The notes beneath the pieces were generated by a model, which did no database searches, had not been told where the DNA came from, and saw nothing but the letters and a program-made list of their open reading frames with translations. From an uncultured Gemmiger sp. (GTDB lineage: Bacteria > Bacillota > Clostridia > Oscillospirales > Ruminococcaceae), in contig CALXHO010000004.1 in the NCBI GenBank assembly GCA_944388125.1, forward strand, positions 16,781 to 80,780: 64,000 nucleotides of DNA, written 5' to 3'. A program made the translations under genes and the position numbers. Positions 58,324 to 64,000 of this stretch are shown one piece after another (the first letter of the stretch is position 1; every line of letters starts with the position of its first letter).

Positions 58324-59373
58324 TCAGGTCTGTTCCTCCAGCTTGCGGCGCATTTTTTCCAGCTCCTCCATCTGGCCCATGTCCATCCAGGAGCTTTCGC
58401 TGATGGGGTAGACGCCGACTTTTTCCCCGGCGGCGCGGTAGCGCTCGATCACATCGGGGAAGCCGATCTTCTCCCCGTCCTGCATCTCCTCCACCACACG
58501 GGGCTCCACCACGTAGACGCCGGTGTTGGTGAGAAAGTTCAGCTCCGGCTTTTCCTTCATGGCGGCGATGCCCCCGTCGGGGCCCAGCTCCACCACGCCG
58601 TAGGGCACGGTGTAGTGCTTGAAGGCACAGACCATGGTGATCAGGTTGCCCTGCCGTTTGTGATAGGCGTAGATGTCGCCGAAGTCGGCGTCCAAAAGCA
58701 CATCGCAGTTGGTGAAGAAGAAGGTGGAATCCATCCTTCCTTTCAGCAGGCAGAGCCCGCCGCCGGTGCCCATGAACACTTCCTCGTCGGCAAAGTCCAC
58801 GGTGTAGTCGGTCTCCAGATCGCCGAAATAGGACTTGATCATGTTCTTTTTGTAGTTGACGATCATGGTGAACTGGCGGCAGCCGAAATCCCGGAACCGG
58901 TCAATGATGAGCTCGGCGATGGGATGTTCCCCCACCGGGATGAGAGGCTTGGGCAGGATCTTGGTGTAGGGATAGAGCCGGGTGCCCAGCCCGCCGGCCA
59001 TGATGACCACCGGGATGGGGGCCTGTTTGCGGTTGTCGATGTCCAGACCATGGGCAAAGACGATGTCGGTGATGCAGCCCTTCAGGTCCAGAATGGGCAC
59101 CGCGTCGATGCCGCAGTCCTTGAGCATCTTGCGGGCGCGGCCGCGCTCGGAGACGGTCAGGCTTTTGGGATGGTAGTTTGCTGCCTGGGAGATCGGGGCG
59201 TCCAGCGTGCCGCCGCGCAGAAGGAACTTGCGCAGGTCGCCGTCGGTGACCACGGCCTGCAGCTTGCCCCCCGGGGCAATGAACAGAATGCGCTGGCCGG
59301 TTTCGTCCAGCTTTTTCATGCTGTCCAGCACGGATGCGTTTTCGTCGATGAACAGTTCCTCTACCTTGAGCAA
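58324..59373 (-). CDS. CBS-domain sugar nucleotidyltransferase (PtmE-like)
   Basis: A 349-residue protein with two N-terminal CBS domains (about 1-115: ENASVLDSMKKLDETGQRIL; HPKSLTVSERGRARKMLKD) fused to a nucleotidyltransferase (about 120-349): PVVIMAGGLGTRLYPYTKIL with the G-x-G-T-R-x2-P-x-T-x3-P-K motif, then KPLIPVGEHPIAELIIDRF and FTNCDVLLDADFGDIY. This fusion matches PtmE of Campylobacter, which makes GDP-glucosamine for legionaminic acid; its presence favours the GDP-sugar route here. It lies 49 bases after the aminotransferase gene and 34 before neuB. Other nucleotidyltransferase specificities are possible. Confidence 0.88.
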   Translation of the reverse strand: MLKVEELFIDENASVLDSMKKLDETGQRILFIAPGGKLQAVVTDGDLRKFLLRGGTLDAPISQAANYHPKSLTVSERGRARKMLKDCGIDAVPILDLKGCITDIVFAHGLDIDNRKQAPIPVVIMAGGLGTRLYPYTKILPKPLIPVGEHPIAELIIDRFRDFGCRQFTMIVNYKKNMIKSYFGDLETDYTVDFADEEVFMGTGGGLCLLKGRMDSTFFFTNCDVLLDADFGDIYAYHKRQGNLITMVCAFKHYTVPYGVVELGPDGGIAAMKEKPELNFLTNTGVYVVEPRVVEEMQDGEKIGFPDVIERYRAAGEKVGVYPISESSWMDMGQMEELEKMRRKLEEQT

Positions 59374-59422
59374 GGCGGTTCGGCCTCCTTTTCGGTCGGG
59401 TGAATCACCCGGGATGAGCGCC

Positions 59423-60592
59423 TTACAGCGCCAGCACCGCGTCGATGACGCGGGCGCAGTCCTGCTCGGTCAGGTCGGTGGAGCAGGGCAGGTTGACGAT
59501 GTGTTTGCGGTAGTCCAGGGCCTTGTCCAGATGGTAGGCCTCGTTTCTGGGATAGTCGGCCTGCTCATGGATGAGCGCCCACACCGGGCGGGTCTGGATG
59601 TTCTGGGCCTGCAGCTTGGCGATGACGGTATCCCGGTCGAGGTCGCTCTCCCCCAGATAGAGGCTGAAGAACCAGCGGTTGGGGCGGACCCCCTGGGCCT
59701 CGTCCCGGAAGGGCAGAATGCGCAGGCCCTTCTTGCCGTCCAGCCCGGCGACGTACTGCTCATAGCGGGCCTTCTTGTTTTCGATGAAGCCCTCCAGGCG
59801 GTCCAGCTGGACCAGACCCAGGGTAGCCTGGACGTTGGTCATGCGGTAGTTGTAGCCCACCTCGTCATGGAGAAACTGCAGAAGATCGGCCTTGGCCTGG
59901 GTGGAAAGGTGCTTGGCGTGCTCGGTCCAGTCGGGATGGTTGGAGACCATCATGCCGCCGGCACCGGTGGTGATGATCTTGTTGCCGTTGAAGCTGTAAC
60001 AGCCTGCATCGCCCATGGTACCGGCAAACTTGCCTGCCAGGGGGCCGGAGATGTAATGGGTGCCCAGGGCCTCGGTGGCGTCCTCAATGAGGATGAGGCC
60101 GTAGCGCCTGGCAATGTCCATCAGGCGGGGCATGTCGGCCATGTTGCCGAAGACGTGCACCACACCCAGGGCCGCCACATGGGCGCCGGTCTTGTTGTTG
60201 TAGAGCTTGCCGTCGCGCATGGTGCAGTGGTTGGCACAGAAGTCCTCCACCCCGTCGGGGTCGATGCACAGCGAGTCGTCGCAGCCGATGAAGACCGGCT
60301 CGGCGCCGATGTAGCGGGTCAGAGGGTTGACGGCGGCAATAAAGGTCAGGGTGGGGACGATGACCTCATCCCCGGCGTGGATGCCGGCGGCCATGGCGGC
60401 AATGTGCAGCGCCGAGCTGCCCGCGTTGGTGGCGACGGCCCGGGGCATGCCCAGGTAGTCGGCAATGGCCTGCTCAAACTCGGAGACGCGGGCACCGCTG
60501 GTGGAGACCCAGCCGGACAGGACGGCGGCACGGGCAGCGTCGGCTTCCCACTCACCGAAATTCGGAACCGAAAGGGGAATGAATTCAGACAT
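59423..60592 (-). CDS. LegC-type nucleotide-sugar aminotransferase (DegT/DnrJ family)
   Basis: A 389-residue PLP enzyme and first gene of the operon. Features: GWVSTSGARVSEFEQAIADY, ATNAGSSALHIAAMAAGI, LTFIAAVNPLTRYIGAEPVF, LILIEDATEALGTHYISG with the cofactor Asp, and the PLP-lysine in GCYSFNGNKIITTGAGGMMV (about 188-207). The G-N-K-I-I-T-T-G-x-G-G motif is shared with LegC/PseC-like 4-aminotransferases of nonulosonate pathways. It would aminate a 4-keto-6-deoxy sugar, but no 4,6-dehydratase (LegB) is found in the window. ATG 60592 is preceded by GGAGGG; the longer reading to 60742 crosses the promoter. Confidence 0.9.
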   Translation of the reverse strand: MSEFIPLSVPNFGEWEADAARAAVLSGWVSTSGARVSEFEQAIADYLGMPRAVATNAGSSALHIAAMAAGIHAGDEVIVPTLTFIAAVNPLTRYIGAEPVFIGCDDSLCIDPDGVEDFCANHCTMRDGKLYNNKTGAHVAALGVVHVFGNMADMPRLMDIARRYGLILIEDATEALGTHYISGPLAGKFAGTMGDAGCYSFNGNKIITTGAGGMMVSNHPDWTEHAKHLSTQAKADLLQFLHDEVGYNYRMTNVQATLGLVQLDRLEGFIENKKARYEQYVAGLDGKKGLRILPFRDEAQGVRPNRWFFSLYLGESDLDRDTVIAKLQAQNIQTRPVWALIHEQADYPRNEAYHLDKALDYRKHIVNLPCSTDLTEQDCARVIDAVLAL

Positions 60593-60698
60593 AAAATTGC
60601 CCTCCCAAAACGGCGTCGGCGGGCACAGCTGCCCGGTCTGCCGGAGATTTTGCACTTCCTCCGCACAAAGAAAAGGTGCGGACAGGTATACACAGTAC

Positions 60699-60727
60699 AT
60701 TATACCCTGCCGGGCCCCAAACGGCAA
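60699..60727 (-). promoter_or_regulatory. Promoter of the nonulosonate operon
   Basis: Minus strand TTGCCG (60722-60727), 17-bp spacer, TATAAT (60699-60704). It is about 105 bp upstream of the aminotransferase ATG. From here to the terminator at 50.7 kb all ten genes are on one strand with gaps of 91 bp or less. Confidence 0.82.
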
Positions 60728-60761
60728 GGGGAGCGCCCCCAAAACCGGCTGCCCCGATCAA

Positions 60762-60800
60762 AAAAAGCCCCGGCATTCCGTCAGGCCGGAACACCGGGGC
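60762..60800 (-). terminator. Terminator of the peroxiredoxin-fold gene
   Basis: On the minus strand GCCCCGG-TGTT-CCG, loop, CGG-AATG-CCGGGGC, then TTTTTTTG. It separates this gene from the nonulosonate promoter about 35 bp further on. Confidence 0.88.
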
Positions 60801-60819
60801 AGTGCAATTGATAGAAAGT

Positions 60820-61599
60820 TCAGTCATCCTGATAGGGATCATCCAGCAATCCCAGCAGCATGGTGTGGGACAGCTTGGGGGAATTGTACTCCCGCACGTC
60901 GCTGTCGTCGGGCACATCGGCAAAGTCGTCGGCGTCGGGGTCATAATCCTCGGGTTCGGCCGGGGCTTCGTCGTAGCCGTCGTCCTCCTCGCCATACTCT
61001 TCATAGCCGTCGGTCTCGAAATCCTCCGCCGCATCCTCGGGTTCCTCGGGCAGAAGATCCAGCTCGGCCAGCAGATTCTGCATGGCACCGCAGTCCTCGG
61101 GCACGTCGGTCAGGCTGGAGCCGTAGTGGCTGAACAGCACGGTGCCGTCGGCGTCCAGGATGAGGGTCAGGGGCATCTGCTGGGGCTGATGGGCAGGCAT
61201 GACATAGCCCCGGCGCCGGGCCTTTTTCAGGATGCGCCATGCCTCCAGCGAGCAGGTCCGCCAGAAGCCCGTCTTGCTGGGGATGGCCAGCAGATCGTAC
61301 AGGACGCCCTCGGCGTCGCAGAGCAGGGGATAGGGCAGGCTGTTGGGGCCGATGTTCTCGGCCAGCTTTTCGGGGTAGGAGCGCACCACCATGGCAAAGC
61401 CGCCGTCGGTCAGCTTGTAGCGGGTGTGGGAGTACCGGGACACAAAGGTCCGGGTGACCGGATGCCCGAAGTTGCTCATGAACACCAGCACCAGAGGCGC
61501 ATTTTGCTTCAGAAGTTCCCGGAAGCTGTTCTGGGCGCTGTAAGGGGTGTCGTATTGGAAAAACGGGATCCTGTCCCCCGGGGCGATGCGTTTGCCCAT
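60820..61599 (-). CDS. Peroxiredoxin/AhpC-TSA-fold protein without its cysteines, acidic tail
   Basis: A 259-residue protein. Residues about 1-170 have the thioredoxin-like order of the AhpC/TSA family: IAPGDRIPFFQYDTPYSAQNS, LVLVFMSNFGHPVTRTFVSRY, FAMVVRSYPEKLAENI, YPLLCDAEGVLYDLLAI and LTLILDADGTVLFSHYGS. In the PRXL2/AhpC-TSA_2 group the active site reads F-G-C-P-x-C-R; here it is FGHPVTR, so both cysteines are gone and peroxidase activity is unlikely. The C-terminal 80 residues are very acidic with Tyr (EEYGEEDDGYDEAPAEPED). ATG 61599 has GAGGAGGG in front; the reading to 61782 lacks support. Function unknown, perhaps a binding or regulatory relic. Confidence 0.8.
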   Translation of the reverse strand: MGKRIAPGDRIPFFQYDTPYSAQNSFRELLKQNAPLVLVFMSNFGHPVTRTFVSRYSHTRYKLTDGGFAMVVRSYPEKLAENIGPNSLPYPLLCDAEGVLYDLLAIPSKTGFWRTCSLEAWRILKKARRRGYVMPAHQPQQMPLTLILDADGTVLFSHYGSSLTDVPEDCGAMQNLLAELDLLPEEPEDAAEDFETDGYEEYGEEDDGYDEAPAEPEDYDPDADDFADVPDDSDVREYNSPKLSHTMLLGLLDDPYQDD

Positions 61600-61944
61600 G
61601 GAAAATTCCCTCCTCATCGTCCGCCCGGTGTGGAGAAAGGGGAACGGACGATTTTTTGTGTTCCGCATGGAGTCCGGCGCCGCAATGCCGGAGCCCCAAA
61701 AGAAAAAAGGCAGAGCTGCATTTCTGCGCGCCCTGCCTGGAAAAACGAACAAACCCCCGCCCGGCCGTCTGCAGCCAATCAAAACCTACCGTATGGCAGG
61801 TGGGTGCCCTGCGGACGCTTTCACGCTCCCTTCCTCCGCCAAAGGCGGGAGGTCTGCAATCCGGCGGCCGACACCAGGCTCCCTGAATTTGATTAGTAGG
61901 ATTATATAAAGCTGCAACAAATCGAACCGCGCAGGGGTCAGAAA
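61600..61944. other. Non-coding interval upstream of the peroxiredoxin-fold gene
   Basis: About 345 bp. It holds the likely DUF1292 terminator at 61702-61738 and otherwise only a GC-rich stretch (61790-61880) without a credible gene or clear promoter. Confidence 0.45.
61702..61738 (-). terminator. Terminator downstream of the DUF1292 gene
   Basis: On the minus strand AGGCAG...CTGCCT with an inner GCGCAGAAATGCAGC stem, followed by TTTTTTCTTTT. It is about 200 bp after the DUF1292 stop. Confidence 0.7.
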
Positions 61945-62274
61945 TCAGGATTCCAGCTCGGAATCGTCGATGTCGAACATGGCACGCAGGCGCTCTTCAA
62001 ACACGTGGCCCACTTCCAGCAGTTCCTCATCGTCATCGACGATGTCCATATATTCGCCTTCGTCGTCGGTGCCCACGCGCATGATGATGAGTTCGGCATC
62101 ATCGTTGAGGTTGGCCGGATCTTCCACGTAGGGGACCACCGCCAGATAGCGGGTGCCCTTGACCTCGGTGGCATCCACGACTTCAAAGGTGCATTCCTGC
62201 CCGTCCTCATCCTCCAGGGTCAGAAGATCGGGTTTGGCTTCTTCCATCATTTCGGGGGTAAGCTCGTCAGACAT
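61945..62274 (-). CDS. DUF1292-family protein (YrzB-like)
   Basis: A 109-residue, very acidic cytosolic protein. LLTLEDEDGQECTFEVVDATEVKGTRYLAVVPY, then DDAELIIMRVGTDDEGEYMDIVDDDEELLEVGHVFEERL, matches DUF1292, known from B. subtilis YrzB and common in Firmicutes next to yrrK/yrzL or fur genes. Biochemical role is unknown. It is a single-gene unit with a near-consensus promoter. Nothing is odd about it apart from the isolated location. Confidence 0.92.
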   Translation of the reverse strand: MSDELTPEMMEEAKPDLLTLEDEDGQECTFEVVDATEVKGTRYLAVVPYVEDPANLNDDAELIIMRVGTDDEGEYMDIVDDDEELLEVGHVFEERLRAMFDIDDSELES

Positions 62275-62322
62275 AGTTTTGATTCTCCGTTCCGCGGGGT
62301 GCTGCCCCGTTACTCTGCTATT

Positions 62323-62351
62323 AGTTTACTTGTTTTTTGTACTGCCGTCAA
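62323..62351 (-). promoter_or_regulatory. Promoter of the DUF1292 gene
   Basis: Minus strand TTGACG (62346-62351), 17-bp spacer, TAAACT (62323-62328), 49 bp before the start codon. Confidence 0.82.
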
Positions 62352-62375
62352 GCGCTATCTATTTGCCCGGCGCTG

Positions 62376-62384
62376 TGGTATAAT
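62376..62384 (+). promoter_or_regulatory. Extended -10 promoter of the cyclophilin gene
   Basis: TGG-TATAAT, about 69 bp before the TTG start; divergent from the DUF1292 promoter with about 25 bp between. Confidence 0.68.
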
Positions 62385-62452
62385 ATTATAGATATTTTCC
62401 CCGGGCTGGTGTTCCGGGCTGCGCCCTGCGGGGCGGAAAGGAGGGCCGTCCG

Positions 62453-63301
62453 TTGGCTCCCAAGGTAAAACGAAATCTCTGCGCGCTGTGCGCAGTTTTG
62501 CTGTCATCGCTGCTGCTGTGTTCCTGCGGGGGCAGCCGCTACCCGGTGCCCGACCGCCCCGCGGTGGAAAGCACCGAGCGTCAGTTCACCGCCCCGTCGG
62601 ACGGCGATCTCATCGCCATCTTCACTACTTCCCTGGGGGAGGTGCGGGCGGTGCTCTACCCTGATGCCGCGCCCATGGCCGTCTACAACTTTGTAGGTCT
62701 GGCCCGCAGCGGCTACTATGACAACACCATCATCTGGCGCAGTGAGTACGGCTTCACGGTGCAGGGGGGCGACGCCACCGGCACAGGGACCGGGGGCAGC
62801 ACCATCTATTCGGACAACCCCATTCCCCTGGAGGCGGATTCCTCCCTGCGCCACTACGCCGGGGCACTGTGCGCCGCCACCACCAAGGGGGACCCCAACA
62901 GCGGGGAGAGCCAGTTCTATTTTGTGACGGCCCTGCCCGACAGTGTGGACGAGGAGATGCAGTCCCAGCTGACCCAGAACGGCTACACCGAGTCCCAGGT
63001 GTCGGCCTACGCGGCGGCGGGCGGCCTGCCTTACCTGGACAACACCGACACGGTGTTTGGCCAGGTGTATGAGGGCATGGACGTGGTGGACAAGATGGCC
63101 TGCGTGGACACGGTGACGGATGAGGAGGGCAACGATACCTTCCGCCCCACCGAGGAGGACACCATCACCATCGAGAAGGTCACCATTGCCACCTACCCCG
63201 GCCCCACCGCCGAGGAGCTGGCCCAGGCGGCGGAGGCCTCCGCCGAGGATGCCGCCTCCGATGACGGGGCGCAGTCCCAGCAGACGCAGGACGGACAGTG
63301 A
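62453..63301 (+). CDS. Cyclophilin-type peptidyl-prolyl isomerase, lipoprotein
   Basis: A 282-residue secreted foldase. N-terminal signal with a lipobox-like end (SSLLLCSCGGS), so it is probably a membrane-attached lipoprotein. The cyclophilin domain (about 50-235) shows FTTSLGEVRAVLYPDAAPMA, VYNFVGLARSGYYDNTIIWR, FTVQGGDATGTGTGG, GALCAATTKGDPNSGESQFY (S-Q-F-Y/F catalytic region) and DTVFGQVYEGMDVVDKMA. An insertion and an Ala/Glu/Gln-rich tail follow. The start is TTG 62453: AAAGGAGG lies 8 bases before it, and no ATG precedes the signal. It probably helps fold exported proteins. Confidence 0.93.
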   Translation: MAPKVKRNLCALCAVLLSSLLLCSCGGSRYPVPDRPAVESTERQFTAPSDGDLIAIFTTSLGEVRAVLYPDAAPMAVYNFVGLARSGYYDNTIIWRSEYGFTVQGGDATGTGTGGSTIYSDNPIPLEADSSLRHYAGALCAATTKGDPNSGESQFYFVTALPDSVDEEMQSQLTQNGYTESQVSAYAAAGGLPYLDNTDTVFGQVYEGMDVVDKMACVDTVTDEEGNDTFRPTEEDTITIEKVTIATYPGPTAEELAQAAEASAEDAASDDGAQSQQTQDGQ

Positions 63302-63387
63302 CCCGCCGCTGCCCCTAGTATATGCAGCCGCCCGGCGGTTTAGCCACAGTCCTTTTGCAGGCGGGCCGACGGTTGAGAGCAAACACA

Positions 63388-63426
63388 ACAAAAACCTCCC
63401 GGAAAGGATTCCGGGAGGTTTTTTTG
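63388..63426. terminator. Bidirectional terminator between the cyclophilin and L,D-transpeptidase genes
   Basis: AAAAACCTCCCGGAA pairs with TTCCGGGAGGTTTTT; U-runs on both strands. Confidence 0.92.
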
Positions 63427-63480
63427 CAGATTCGCCTGGATTTGCCGGTCAACGCCGGACAACAGCTGCCCAATCGGAGG

Positions 63481-64000
63481 TTACCCGCGGGTACCCTCGG
63501 TCTTGTAGTCGGTGCTCCAGCCCTGCAGATCGGTCTCGTTCAGGCTGTAACTCCAGCGGGCATCGTCCTGGGCGGCATCCCATTCGGCCCAGGCCTCCTC
63601 GCTGCGGATGGTGGTGCCGGTGAGGTAGGCGTCATCCCAGGGATTGGCGGGATCGGGGTCGGTGGGGTCCCAGCCGCGCATGCTCTCGTCGTCGGGATCG
63701 GTGTAGATGGTGCCGGGGCGTCCCATGGGGCCGGGATCGTTCTCGTCGTCGTAGATGACCACCGTGGTGCCGATGGGGCAGTTGTCGTAGATCCACTTGA
63801 CGTCCACCACCATCAGGCGGATGCATCCCAGGGAAGCCTGGGTGCCCAGCTTGTTGTACTCCACATACTCCAGGTCATCCTTGTGCTGGGTGTAGTAGGG
63901 CACGCTGTGGAAGAGGTAGGCGTCCCAGATGCGGGTGGCGTACTGGCCGTAGCAGGGGCCGGACAGCAGCCGCCAGGGATAGTTGATGGGCGTCTCAAAC
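63481..64000 (-). CDS. YkuD L,D-transpeptidase, C-terminal part (runs off the window)
   Basis: The last 172 codons of a gene whose start is beyond 64000. The sequence from the edge reads ETPINYPWRLLSGPCYGQ, then YLFHSVPYYTQ with the conserved His, and NKLGTQASLGCIRLMVVDVK, the YkuD catalytic motif (G-x-x-x-S-x-G-C-I/V-R) with the nucleophile Cys. Such enzymes make 3-3 cross-links in peptidoglycan or attach proteins to it. After the core (DNCPIGTTVVIYDDE) is an acidic C-terminal extension of about 80 residues (PDDESMRGWDPTDPDPANPW) not typical of small YkuD proteins. The GTG near 63903 is internal, not the start. Confidence 0.92.
   Translation of the reverse strand, partial: FETPINYPWRLLSGPCYGQYATRIWDAYLFHSVPYYTQHKDDLEYVEYNKLGTQASLGCIRLMVVDVKWIYDNCPIGTTVVIYDDENDPGPMGRPGTIYTDPDDESMRGWDPTDPDPANPWDDAYLTGTTIRSEEAWAEWDAAQDDARWSYSLNETDLQGWSTDYKTEGTRG

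Overview
The window is GC-rich (roughly 60-65 % by eye), densely coded DNA from a Gram-positive, probably anaerobic Firmicute. A BlaI/BlaR1-type pair, an HrcA-type CIRCE operator, an LPxTG-anchored adhesin, DegV and DUF1292 proteins, clostridial-type sigma-A promoters and many compact U-tailed terminators all point to Clostridia. Gene content and composition suggest Oscillospiraceae/Ruminococcaceae (the Faecalibacterium, Gemmiger, Subdoligranulum area). That placement is inference. No rRNA, phage, IS element or CRISPR array is visible; there is one tRNA gene.

Layout. 0-3.4 kb: a BlaI-like repressor and a BlaR1-like M56 membrane protease whose C-terminus is an Asp-box (BNR) domain, with two operators in front, then a small Pro/Ala-rich anchored protein. 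3.4-11.4 kb: a histidine operon that starts with a fused HisZ-HisG protein, lacks hisB, and carries an 82-residue stand-alone FakA/YloV-like domain between hisD and hisC. 11.5-13.1 kb: a sugar aminotransferase and a WxcM/FdtA-type isomerase. 13.3-16.7 kb: CIRCE-controlled hsp20, cardiolipin synthase and a ZIP metal transporter. 16.8-22.4 kb: a YoaK-like protein and a MarR-controlled heterodimeric ABC exporter. 22.5-28.1 kb: a GNAT enzyme with an aminotransferase, a membrane protein, a thioredoxin-reductase-like flavoprotein, UDP-glucose dehydrogenase and a YhhN-like protein. 28.4-32.3 kb: ftsH and an ammonium transporter fused to its PII regulator. 32.6-37.8 kb: a decayed LPxTG pilin-type adhesin. 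38-39.9 kb: two small genes, tRNA-Arg(ACG) followed by tandem ~167-bp repeats of its own 3' end and terminator, and a HAD phosphatase.

40-48 kb: mgtE behind a ~300-nt leader that encodes a putative 49-residue peptide whose stop codon lies inside a terminator; a TetR regulator divergent from glgB; galM with a YerC/TrpR-like repressor; a ClC protein and rmuC. The yerC and clc promoters face each other, and both carry TACAGTT boxes. 49-50.7 kb: a DUF308 membrane protein and a DegV/FakB-like fatty-acid-binding protein. 50.7-60.6 kb, minus strand: one apparent operon of ten genes for a CMP-activated nonulosonic acid of legionaminic type (aminotransferase, CBS-nucleotidyltransferase, NeuB, NeuC, two Gfo/Idh proteins, NeuA), a half-length YfhO-like membrane protein and a split ThrE exporter. 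60.8-64 kb: a peroxiredoxin-fold protein that has lost its cysteines, a DUF1292 protein, a cyclophilin lipoprotein and the C-terminal part of a YkuD L,D-transpeptidase that runs off the window.

The parts most worth following up are the mgtE leader peptide/terminator arrangement, the tRNA-tail tandem repeats, the shared ACAGTT operator motif, the Asp-box BlaR1 sensor, and the his operon with its fusion and embedded FakA-like fragment.
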